Positions 6,474 through 12,865 of a DNA stretch of 14,333 nt are shown here, one piece after another; position 1 is the first letter of the stretch, and each line of letters begins with the position of its first letter. The notes below the pieces were generated by a model that worked only from the letters and a program-made list of their open reading frames with translations, was not told the DNA's origin and searched no databases. The stretch is taken from the NCBI GenBank assembly GCA_036380355.1, contig DASVEW010000034.1, forward strand, positions 1-14,333, given 5' to 3'. The position numbers and the translations under genes were made by a program. The DNA comes from JACDAN01 sp036380355. Lineage in GTDB: Bacteria > Actinomycetota > Thermoleophilia > Gaiellales > Gaiellaceae.

Positions 6474-7147
6474 CCGAGCTCTTCGACGAGCTCCTGGTAC
6501 GCGTGCGCGATGTCGTCGCTCCCGAAGATGCTCGTGCCCGCGACGAAGAGGCGGGCCCCGGCGTCGCGGAGGAGCCTGATGTTGTCCCGGCCCACGCCCC
6601 CGTCCACCTGGATCGGCCGGTCGTCCGGCAGGAGGCCGCGCAGACGCTCGATCCGAGGCAGCGCCTCGGGCATGAACGGCTGGCCCGAGTAGCCGGGCTC
6701 GATGCTCATGCAGAGGACGATGTCGAAGGGCTCGGCGACCTCGGCCACCTGCTCCGGCTCCGTCTCCGGCTTGAACGCGAGGCCGACCTGGAGCTCGTGC
6801 TCGCGCGCCCGGCGTGCGACCGCCGCGGGATCGTCGACCGCCTCGATGTGGAACGTGACGCTGTCGCCCCCCGCCTGCGCGATCGCCTCGAAGTGACGCT
6901 GCGGCTCCTCGACCATCAGCTGGCAGTCGAGCCGGCCGCCGAGCCGGTGGACGAGCGGCGAGATCGACTGGAGCACGATCGGCCCGACCGTGATCGGCGG
7001 GACGAAGTGCCCGTCGCCGACGTCGAAATGGAAGACCCGCGCACCGGCCCGCATCAGCGTCTCGATCTGCTCGCCGAGGCGCGCGAAGTCGGCCGCGTAG
7101 AGCGACGGCTCGACCTCGACACCTCGGATCCAGTCACGCCAGGGCAC
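6470..7147 (-). CDS. rpe: Ribulose-phosphate 3-epimerase, divergent metal site
   Basis: The protein has 225 residues and a TIM barrel, with a GTG start at 7147 and no clear Shine-Dalgarno site. The family interconverts ribulose 5-phosphate and xylulose 5-phosphate. Family landmarks are VEPSLYAADF (11-21), FHFDVGDGHFVPPITVGP (39-56), MSIEPGYSGQPF, QVDGGV (Asp182) and VAGTSIFGSDD. Of the usual divalent-metal ligands, His40, Asp42 and Asp182 are present. The His of the DxHLMV strand is Gln76 (codon 6922-6920), and the canonical DVMDG is DVGDG. It therefore may bind metal differently or act on a related sugar phosphate. The gene precedes ribD with an ATGA overlap. Its product pool, ribulose 5-phosphate, is the RibB substrate, which fits the linkage. 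The fold is secure and the epimerase activity likely. Confidence 0.87.
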   Translation of the reverse strand: MPWRDWIRGVEVEPSLYAADFARLGEQIETLMRAGARVFHFDVGDGHFVPPITVGPIVLQSISPLVHRLGGRLDCQLMVEEPQRHFEAIAQAGGDSVTFHIEAVDDPAAVARRAREHELQVGLAFKPETEPEQVAEVAEPFDIVLCMSIEPGYSGQPFMPEALPRIERLRGLLPDDRPIQVDGGVGRDNIRLLRDAGARLFVAGTSIFGSDDIAHAYQELVEELG

Positions 7148-7179
7148 GGCGCAAGCTTACGAGCGGCCATGCCTCCCGC

Positions 7180-7221
7180 GGACATGACGAGTGTCTGACA
7201 CCCACCATGTCCCTTAGGGAC
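7180..7221. repeat. Nested palindromic element between rpe and rsmB
   Basis: The 66-bp gap holds an imperfect 33-bp palindrome. GGACATG (7180-7186) pairs with CATGTCC (7206-7212), and inside lies the perfect 11-bp palindrome GTGTCTGACAC (7191-7201), flanked by two 4-nt unpaired stretches. A second palindrome, GTCCCTTAGGGAC (7209-7221), overlaps it and covers the rsmB stop. It could be an extragenic (REP-like) repeat, an RNA-processing hairpin or a protein-binding site. The core GTGTC-N-GACAC also occurs at 1344-1354. Confidence 0.5.
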
Positions 7222-8425
7222 GCAGGCGGGCGATGAAGAAGCCCGACGTGTGGTGCCTGTGCGGGAGGGTGAGGAGGAACTCCGGCCGGCGGGGGTGCGC
7301 GAACTCGGGCCACGCGTCGCTGAGCGGCTCGACGGACAGGCCCGACGCGTCGACGACGTCCTCGCTCTCGGCCTTCGCGATCGTGCACACCGAGTAGACG
7401 ATCGTCCCGCCGGGCTTCACCCGCTCGGCGGCGACCCGCAGAAGCTCGGACTGGAGCTCCGGCAGCGGCCTCGCCCGCCAGCGGAGATCCGGCCTGCCCG
7501 CGAGCACGCCGAGCCCCGAGCACGGCGCATCGACGAGCACGCGGTCGAAGCCCGTCAGCTCGGCCGGCAGCTCCCGCGCGTCAGCGTTCACAACCTCGAC
7601 GTTCTCGAACCCGAGCCGCCGCACGTTCTCCTCGAGCTCGCGCGCCCGGCCGGGATGCACCTCGACGGCGACGACCTCCGCAGCGCGCCCCGCCAGCTGA
7701 GTGGTCTTGCCGCCCGGCGCCGCACAGAGATCGAGCACGCGCTCACCGGGCTGCGCGCCCACGGCCGCACCGGCGAGCTGCGAGCCGCGGCTCTGCGGCC
7801 AGACCTTCCCCTGCTCGAGCTCCTCCGGGTCGATCCGGTCGACGATCCGGGCCTCCCCGGTGCCCACGACCCGGACCGCGGTCTCCGGGGGCTCGTTCTG
7901 CGCGCGCATCAGCGCGAGCGCCTCCTCCGACCCCCACTCCTCCCACCAGGTCTCGGCGATCCAGTCGGGATACGAGTGCTTGAGCGCCGCCTCCCGCGGC
8001 GTGGACTCGGGCAGGTCGGCGAGCAGGTCGCGGATCCCCTCGGCGACACGGCGGAGAACGGCGTTCGCGAACCCGGCCGCGCGCCTCGCTTTCGAGGCCT
8101 TCACGAGCTCCACGGCCTCGTTGACGCTTGCCCTGGGCGGCACACCGTCGAGGAACCCGAGCTCGTAGGCGCCGAGCCGGATCGCCGCGCGGACGGGCGG
8201 GTCCATCGCCCTCACCGGCCTGCCGCCGAGCCGCTCGATCGCATGGTCGAGCGTGCGGACCATCTGGATGGCGCCGAAGGCGATCCGCTGCGCGAACGCG
8301 CGGTTGCGGGCGTCGAGATCCTTCGCCTCGGACGCGAACGCGCGGTCGGCGTAGGCGTCGTCCTCGAAGACGCGCATCAGAACCCTGTGCGCGACCTGCC
8401 GCGCGGGGCTAGCGCCTGACGCCAC
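7214..8425 (-). CDS. rsmB: 16S rRNA (cytosine-967-C5)-methyltransferase
   Basis: The protein has 403 residues and a GTG start at 8425, overlapping the fmt 3' end by 17 nt. It methylates C5 of a cytosine in 16S rRNA using S-adenosylmethionine. Residues about 8-135 form the NusB-like RNA-binding domain (ARQVAHRVLMRVFEDDAYAD, LRLGAYELGFLDGVPPRASV-like segment, AGFANAVLRRV). The catalytic domain has the SAM loop DLCAAPGGKTT (232-242), VDAPCSGLGVLAGRPDLRW with Cys302, and VYSVCTI with the nucleophile Cys347. Both cysteines needed for covalent catalysis and release are present. It ends with HHTSGFFIARL, typical of the family. The older names are sun and fmu. Its place after fmt matches actinobacterial gene order. 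Confidence 0.95.
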   Translation of the reverse strand: MASGASPARQVAHRVLMRVFEDDAYADRAFASEAKDLDARNRAFAQRIAFGAIQMVRTLDHAIERLGGRPVRAMDPPVRAAIRLGAYELGFLDGVPPRASVNEAVELVKASKARRAAGFANAVLRRVAEGIRDLLADLPESTPREAALKHSYPDWIAETWWEEWGSEEALALMRAQNEPPETAVRVVGTGEARIVDRIDPEELEQGKVWPQSRGSQLAGAAVGAQPGERVLDLCAAPGGKTTQLAGRAAEVVAVEVHPGRARELEENVRRLGFENVEVVNADARELPAELTGFDRVLVDAPCSGLGVLAGRPDLRWRARPLPELQSELLRVAAERVKPGGTIVYSVCTIAKAESEDVVDASGLSVEPLSDAWPEFAHPRRPEFLLTLPHRHHTSGFFIARLRP

Positions 8426-9194
8426 GCTCGAACTCGTCCAGCGTCATCCGTCGCCCGCCCTCCGGCTGCACCTCGAGGATCTCGAGGCGATCGTCTTCGA
8501 TTCGCGAGCGCCAGACGATCACCGGCCGGCCGTGGAGCTCACCGCGGGCGCCGATGTGCGGCGAGAGCGCCCGGATCCGGTTATGCAGCTCCTCCGGCGA
8601 CCGCGACCAGTCCAGGACGCGATCCTCGGGCCCGATCTTCTCGGCATAGGTGACCTCGCCCTCCTGAGGGCGGAACTCGCCGGCCAGCGCCTCGTCCACG
8701 AGGTCCGGGGCGAGGTCGGCCGCCCGTCCGTATACGGCACCGGCGTCGTCGTCGCGACCGATCGGAAACGACGCCACGGCGCCGACCGGGCCCGCGTCGA
8801 GCTCCTCGACGAGCCGGATCACGCTCACGCCGGTCTCCGGGTCTGCGGCCATGATCGCCCGCTCGACCGGCGCCGCGCCACGCCAGCGCGGAAGCAGCGA
8901 CGGATGCACGTTCAGCCACTCCGCCTGCTCGAGCAGCTCGCGCGGGATCAGCGCCCCGTAGTCGACCAGCACGACCACGTCGACGCCGAGATCCAGCCCG
9001 GCCGGCCGCTCGGGCTGCCGGACCGGAATCTCCAGCCGACGGGCCATCTCCTTGGCGGGCGGGGCTGCGAGCTGCCGACCGCGCCCTTTCGGCCGGTCCG
9101 GCCGGGTGAGGACGTACTCGATCGGGCGCCGGGCGGCGAGCTCCGCGAGGACGTCCGCGCCGAACTTGCCGGTCGCCGCGACGGCGACCTTCAC
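8409..9194 (-). CDS. fmt: Methionyl-tRNA formyltransferase (compact form)
   Basis: It transfers a formyl group from 10-formyltetrahydrofolate to initiator Met-tRNA. It has 261 residues, clearly below the usual 305-320. The GTG start at 9194 shares one base with the def stop (TAGTG). The catalytic triad is present as Asn95 and His97 in NVHPSLLPRWRGAAP and Asp133 in ELDAGP. TRPDRPKGRGRQLAAPPAK (30-48) is the family's substrate-binding loop. The C-terminal domain is short but recognisable (TYAEKIGPEDRVLDWSRSPE, then LHNRIRALSPHIGA). The N-terminus MKVAVAATGKFGADVL departs from the usual MGTPxFA pattern, with Lys-Phe where Pro-Asp-Phe is common. The pairing with def in one operon supports the assignment. 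Confidence 0.92.
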   Translation of the reverse strand: MKVAVAATGKFGADVLAELAARRPIEYVLTRPDRPKGRGRQLAAPPAKEMARRLEIPVRQPERPAGLDLGVDVVVLVDYGALIPRELLEQAEWLNVHPSLLPRWRGAAPVERAIMAADPETGVSVIRLVEELDAGPVGAVASFPIGRDDDAGAVYGRAADLAPDLVDEALAGEFRPQEGEVTYAEKIGPEDRVLDWSRSPEELHNRIRALSPHIGARGELHGRPVIVWRSRIEDDRLEILEVQPEGGRRMTLDEFERGVRR

Positions 9195-9760
9195 TACTGC
9201 GTCAGGACGGCCTTCGGCCGCAGGACGGCGAGCGCGGCCTTGCGCGCCTCGTCGGTCGTGCGGTCGAGGATCAGGACGCCGTCGAGGTGGTCGAGCTCGT
9301 GCTGGACGACCCGCGCCGGATGGTCGCCGATGTCCAGGGAGAGCTCGTTTCCTTCGAGGTCCCGGCCCACGATCTTCACCGACAGGGGCCGCTCGACCGG
9401 CATCTGGACGCCGACAAGCGACAGGCAGCCCTCGTCGTCCACGGCCGTCTCCTCCGAGCTCTCGACGAGCACGGGGTTCACGACGGCCACCGGCTCCGAC
9501 TCCGCATCGGGCTGGAAGACGAACACGCGCCGGATGACCCCGATTTGTGTCGCGGCGAGCCCGACGCCGCTCGCGTCACGCATCAGCTGCGTCATCCGCT
9601 CGGCGAGCCGCCTGAGGTCGGCGTCGAACGACTCGACCTCGCGCGCCGGCATCCGCAGCACCGGGTCGGGGTACTGGCGGATCTGGCCCAGCGCAATCCG
9701 GCGGCGCGCCTCCGCCTCGGGATCGAGCTCGTCCGTCTTGACCTGTCCTGCCTCGGCCAC
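9194..9760 (-). CDS. def: Peptide deformylase
   Basis: It removes the N-formyl group from nascent proteins. It has 188 residues from GTG 9760, with no clear Shine-Dalgarno site. About 24 residues precede the normal family start, which is near IRQYPDPVLR. The three conserved motifs are GVGLAATQIG (65-74), EGCLSL with metal ligand Cys112, and VVQHELDHLDG with His154, Glu155 and His158. The residue after EGCLSL is Val instead of the common Pro. The N-terminal extension is charged and may reflect a start further downstream, but no better start codon is seen. It lies between priA and fmt. A strong hairpin separates it from priA. Confidence 0.95.
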   Translation of the reverse strand: MAEAGQVKTDELDPEAEARRRIALGQIRQYPDPVLRMPAREVESFDADLRRLAERMTQLMRDASGVGLAATQIGVIRRVFVFQPDAESEPVAVVNPVLVESSEETAVDDEGCLSLVGVQMPVERPLSVKIVGRDLEGNELSLDIGDHPARVVQHELDHLDGVLILDRTTDEARKAALAVLRPKAVLTQ

Positions 9761-9780
9761 AGCGGCCGTATGTAATCAGA

Positions 9781-9826
9781 GGGCTCGCTTCAGGCCGGGG
9801 CTCAGCTCCCGGTCTGGAGCGAGCCC
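9781..9826. terminator. Long hairpin between priA and def
   Basis: A 19-nt arm at 9781-9799 and a 19-nt arm at 9808-9826 flank an 8-nt loop. It begins directly after the priA stop on the minus strand. In a plus-strand RNA all 19 positions pair, two as G-U wobbles. In the minus-strand RNA, the expected transcript, those two become A-C mismatches. No T-tract follows on the minus side. It may be an attenuator, processing site or antisense-strand terminator. Confidence 0.5.
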
Positions 9827-11749
9827 TCAAAGCCCCTGGGGGTCGACGTCGACCGCGGCGCGGACCCCCGCGCGGCTCATCGCCGGCGCTGCCGCGGAGA
9901 GCAGCTGCGCCGCGCGCGAGGCGACCGGGCGCACCCGGTCCGTCTTCACGAGCAGCTGCGCCCGGTGGCGGCCCCGCAGCCGCAGGAGCGGCGCCGGGCC
10001 GAGGACGTCCGCCCCGTCCAGCCCCGCGCCGAGCTCGCCGAGGAGCTGCATCGGGTCGCCGGGCTCGAGGCCGTCGGCGACGACGCGCACTAGATGGCGA
10101 AACGGCGGATAGCCAAGCTCGCGACGGCGCTCCAGCTCCTCGGCGAGGAACCTGGAGACGTCGTGCCGCGCGGCGTGGACGATCGGGCGGGCATCGGGCT
10201 GGAACGTCTGGACGATCACGCGGCCCGGCGCGTCGCGACCGCTCCGTCCCGCGAGCTGCGTGACGAGCTGGAACGTGCGCTCCTCGGCCCGGAAATCCGG
10301 CATGCCGAGGCCGGTGTCGGCGTCCACCACGGCCGCCAGGGCGACACCGGCGAAGTGATGTCCCTTGGCCACCATCTGGGTACCGACGAGGACGGCTCGA
10401 TCGGCCTCGGCGAAGCGACGAAGCGCCGCAGTCAGCTCGCCCGGGCGGCGAGCGGCGTCCGCGTCCAGCCGGATGCGCTCGAGCCCCGGAACCTTCTCGG
10501 CCAGCTCCTGCTCCAGACGCTGGGTCCCGGCGCCGATCCGCGCCAGTTCGGGCGATCCGCACGCGGGACAGGCGTCGCCAAGCTCCTCGGCGAGCGAGCA
10601 GTGGTGGCAGTGGAGCCGCCCGTCGCGGTGCAGGACGAGCGCCACGTCGCAGTTGGGGCAGCGGCGTGTCTGCCCGCACGCGCGGCAGTGGATCGCCGGC
10701 GCCACGCCGCGGCGGTTGAGGAGCAGGATCGCCTTGCCGCCGTCCTGCTCCAGCCCGCCGAGCTCGGCCAGGAGCGGCGCCGACAGCGGGTAACCGGCCT
10801 CGCGACGGAGATCGACGACGCGGACGGGCGGCAGCGGTCCCGCGAGCCGGCCGCCGAGCTCGAGCCGCTCCAGCCGCTCCCAGCTCTCCGGCCTGGGCGT
10901 CGCGGTCCCGAAGACGGCGACCGCGCCCTCGAGCGCCGCGCGCTTGGCGGCGACGGTCCGGGCGTCGTAGCGCGGATCCGACTCCTGCTTGTACGACGGA
11001 TCGTGCTCCTCGTCGACGCAGATCAGGCCAAGCGGCGCGACAGGCGCGAAGACCGCCGAGCGGGCGCCGACCACGATCGGCGCTGCGCCGCTCACGATCC
11101 GGCCGCGCTCGTCGCGGCGCTCGGCCTCGGTCAGCGCGGAATGGAGGATCGCGACGCGGTCTCCGAAGCGGGCCCGCAGCCGGCCGACGGTCTGCGGCGC
11201 GAGCGCGATCTCGGGGACGAGGACGATCGCGCCCTTGCCGCGCTCGAGCGCCGCCGCGCACGCCTGGAGGTAGACCTCGGTCTTACCGCTCCCGGTCGCG
11301 CCGTGCAGGAGGACGTTGCCGCCGCCCTCCTCCATCGAGCCGACGATGCGCCGCAGCGCCTGCTCCTGGCTCCCGCTCAGCTGCGCGGGCTCGGCCTCGC
11401 CGCCGAAGGAGTCGCGTTCCGCCGGCCTCGGCCGCTCGCCCCGCGCCTTCCGCTTCCGCGGGGCGACGAGCTCGAGTGCGCGAGCCGGCGTCGAGCCGTA
11501 GTAGTCGGCGAGCCAGAGGGCGAGGTCCACGAGCGGCTCGGGCACCTCGTCGACGACGTCGCCGACCGGCACTGCCTTCACGCCCTCGGGCGGGCTCTCC
11601 TCGAGACCGACGACGACCGCTCGCCGTTTCGCTCCCGCGAATCGAACCGACACGACGGCGCCCTTGCCGACCTCGGGCGGGACCTCGTACGTGAAGGGCC
11701 GGGCGACCGCCCGCGACGAGACGAGCGGGTAGACGGACGCGTACGGCAC
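9827..11749 (-). CDS. priA: Primosomal protein N' / replication restart helicase PriA
   Basis: The protein has 640 residues from GTG 11749. The open frame continues upstream, but the next region belongs to the divergent fbpC gene, and the family N-terminus fits VPYASVYPLVSSRAVARPFTYEVP. PriA recognises stalled forks and reloads the replisome. The Walker A motif GATGSGKT (150-157) and Walker B motif DEEH (246-249) are intact. So are LNRRGVA, GTQMVAKGHHF and QLAGRSGR. Eight cysteines (355, 358, 364, 367, 381, 384, 394, 397) form the two zinc clusters. The 3'-terminus-binding N domain is short. Mycobacterial PriA is described as lacking detectable helicase motifs, so this copy looks like the ancestral active form. 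It is the promoter-proximal gene of the minus-strand run, 42 bp from fbpC. Confidence 0.95.
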   Translation of the reverse strand: MPYASVYPLVSSRAVARPFTYEVPPEVGKGAVVSVRFAGAKRRAVVVGLEESPPEGVKAVPVGDVVDEVPEPLVDLALWLADYYGSTPARALELVAPRKRKARGERPRPAERDSFGGEAEPAQLSGSQEQALRRIVGSMEEGGGNVLLHGATGSGKTEVYLQACAAALERGKGAIVLVPEIALAPQTVGRLRARFGDRVAILHSALTEAERRDERGRIVSGAAPIVVGARSAVFAPVAPLGLICVDEEHDPSYKQESDPRYDARTVAAKRAALEGAVAVFGTATPRPESWERLERLELGGRLAGPLPPVRVVDLRREAGYPLSAPLLAELGGLEQDGGKAILLLNRRGVAPAIHCRACGQTRRCPNCDVALVLHRDGRLHCHHCSLAEELGDACPACGSPELARIGAGTQRLEQELAEKVPGLERIRLDADAARRPGELTAALRRFAEADRAVLVGTQMVAKGHHFAGVALAAVVDADTGLGMPDFRAEERTFQLVTQLAGRSGRDAPGRVIVQTFQPDARPIVHAARHDVSRFLAEELERRRELGYPPFRHLVRVVADGLEPGDPMQLLGELGAGLDGADVLGPAPLLRLRGRHRAQLLVKTDRVRPVASRAAQLLSAAAPAMSRAGVRAAVDVDPQGL

Positions 11750-11773
11750 GGGCGCCAGCGTACTGGCGGCCTT

Positions 11774-11792
11774 TTGTAAGGTACGCCTTACA
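11774..11792. promoter_or_regulatory. Iron-box-like operator 1 (DtxR/IdeR type) upstream of fbpC
   Basis: TTGTAAGGTACGCCTTACA is a palindrome of GTAAGG and CCTTAC around a 4-nt centre, and its last base is the A of the fbpC ATG. It fits the AGGTNNGCCT core of DtxR/IdeR sites (consensus TWAGGTWAGSCTWACC). It is 18/19 identical to the site before fbpA. The TAAGGT at 11777-11782 could double as a -10 element for a leaderless fbpC mRNA, so a bound repressor would cover the start of transcription. It also lies 26 bp upstream of priA. Confidence 0.6.
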
Positions 11793-12811
11793 TGGACTGC
11801 GGAATGGTCTGCGCACACGGAGTCTCGAAGCGATTCGGCGGCACCCGAGCCGTCGACGGCGCCGACCTCTGCGTCGAGCGGGGCGAGTTCGTCGCGCTGC
11901 TCGGCCCGAGCGGCTGCGGCAAGACGACCCTGCTGCGCCTGATCGCCGGCTTCGAGCAGCCCGATGCCGGAACCATCGCCATCGACGGCCGGCGCGTAGC
12001 CGGAGGCACCTGGGTCCCGCCCCAGCGCCGCCACGTCGGCATGGTCTTCCAGGACTACGCGCTCTTCCCGCATCTGACGGTTGCGGACAACGTCGGCTTC
12101 GGGCTCGCCCGCAACGGACGGGCCGCCCGTGTCGCCGGCGCGCTCGAGCTCGTCGGGCTGAGCGGGCTCGAGCGCCGGTATCCGTCGGAGCTCTCGGGCG
12201 GGCAGCAGCAGCGCGTCGCGCTCGCCCGCGCGCTCGCGCCGCGGCCGGCCGTCGTGCTACTGGACGAGCCGTGGAGCAACATCGACCCGCTCCTCCGCTC
12301 CTCGATGCGGGACGAGCTCTGCGAGATCCTCCGCGCCGCCGACGTCACCACCGTCCTCGTCACGCACGACCGCGAAGAGGCGTTCTCGCTCGCCGACCGG
12401 ATCGCCGTCATGCACGACGGCTCGATCGCCCAGTCAGGCGCGCCGGAGGAGATCTACTTCCGCCCGGCGACACGATGGGTCGCCGAGTTCGTCGGCGCGG
12501 CGAACGTCATCGCCGGCCGGGCCGAGGGGGGCCGCGTCGAGACGGCGCTCGGCAGCTTCGCGGCGGAGTGCGGCAACGGCCACACGCCCGTGGAGGTGCT
12601 CGTCCGCCCGGAGCTGCTCGAGCTGCGGCCGGACCCCGATGGCGCCGGGCACGTGATCAGCCGCGAGTTCCGCGGCCACGACGTCTTCTACCGCGTCCGC
12701 CTCGAGGACGGCACCGAGCTCTGCTCGCAGCGCCCCTCGACCGAGCGCGTCGCGCTTGGCGACCGCGTGTCGGTCGTCCCGCACGCAGGTCGCGTTGCGA
12801 TCTTCACCTGA
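11792..12811 (+). CDS. fbpC: Ferric iron ABC transporter ATP-binding protein
   Basis: The protein has 339 residues. ATG 11792 is used. A second in-frame ATG at 11804 would start MVCAHGVSKRFG, closer to the usual family N-terminus. Neither has a Shine-Dalgarno site, and the first could be leaderless. It shows Walker A GPSGCGKTT (38-46), the Q-loop at Gln87 in QDYALFPH, signature LSGGQQQR (134-141), Walker B VVLLDEPWSNID with Asp158 and Glu159, and the H-loop His192 in VTHD. About 100 C-terminal residues form a TOBE-like regulatory domain. The SNID D-loop and the overall pattern fit ferric-iron (FbpC/AfuC) ATPases better than sugar or spermidine ones. The following genes encode the binding protein and permease, confirming the role. 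The iron-box-like palindrome at its start suggests repression by iron. Confidence 0.93.
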   Translation: MDCGMVCAHGVSKRFGGTRAVDGADLCVERGEFVALLGPSGCGKTTLLRLIAGFEQPDAGTIAIDGRRVAGGTWVPPQRRHVGMVFQDYALFPHLTVADNVGFGLARNGRAARVAGALELVGLSGLERRYPSELSGGQQQRVALARALAPRPAVVLLDEPWSNIDPLLRSSMRDELCEILRAADVTTVLVTHDREEAFSLADRIAVMHDGSIAQSGAPEEIYFRPATRWVAEFVGAANVIAGRAEGGRVETALGSFAAECGNGHTPVEVLVRPELLELRPDPDGAGHVISREFRGHDVFYRVRLEDGTELCSQRPSTERVALGDRVSVVPHAGRVAIFT

Positions 12812-12846
12812 CTTGTAAGGTTCGCCTTACAGTCATTGTCAGGTGA
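12804..12846 (+). promoter_or_regulatory. Nested hairpin in the fbpC-fbpA spacer
   Basis: TCACCTGAC (12804-12812, covering the fbpC stop) pairs perfectly with GTCAGGTGA (12838-12846). Inside, GTAAGG (12815-12820) pairs with CCTTAC (12825-12830) over a TTCG loop. An fbpC-fbpA transcript could therefore fold into a two-part stem just before the fbpA ribosome binding site. It may act in termination, mRNA processing or stability. No T-tract follows. Confidence 0.45.
12813..12831. promoter_or_regulatory. Iron-box-like operator 2 upstream of fbpA
   Basis: TTGTAAGGTTCGCCTTACA differs at one base from the site at 11774-11792. Repetition of a 19-mer at both gene starts of one importer is strong evidence for a shared repressor site. 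It sits about 35 bp before the fbpA start, where a promoter of its own is plausible (TAAGGT at 12816-12821 as a -10 candidate). Confidence 0.6.
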
Positions 12847-12854
12847 GCCTCACA
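12839..12854. promoter_or_regulatory. Iron-box-like operator 3 upstream of fbpA
   Basis: TCAGGTGAGCCTCACA fits TNAGGTNAGCCTNAC, the DtxR/IdeR/DmdR half-site pattern, and contains the 11-bp palindrome GTGAGCCTCAC (12843-12853). It lies 7 bp after operator 2 and directly before the ribosome binding site. It is a weaker relative of the two 19-bp sites. Confidence 0.45.
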
Positions 12855-12860
12855 AGGAGG
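12854..12860 (+). promoter_or_regulatory. Strong ribosome binding site of fbpA
   Basis: AAGGAGG lies 5 nt before the GTG at 12866. It selects that start over an upstream in-frame TTG at 12836, which would give a lipoprotein with a charged leader. Confidence 0.8.
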
Positions 12861-12865
12861 GAAGA

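Noticed and set aside
9576..11261. Long minus-strand frame overlapping priA and def in another frame
   Set aside because: The translation is Arg/Gly/Ala/Pro-rich without motifs, and it spans two genes with full family signatures. It is a by-product of high GC content.
11750..12073. Extension of priA upstream of 11749 into the fbpC region
   Set aside because: The frame is open, but it runs antisense to the conserved Walker A region of fbpC, and the PriA family N-terminus fits the GTG at 11749.
12836..12865. TTG at 12836 as the fbpA start
   Set aside because: It would add ten residues encoded by operator 3 and the ribosome binding site, and it would put charged residues before the lipoprotein leader. 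GTG 12866 with AAGGAGG is clearly better.
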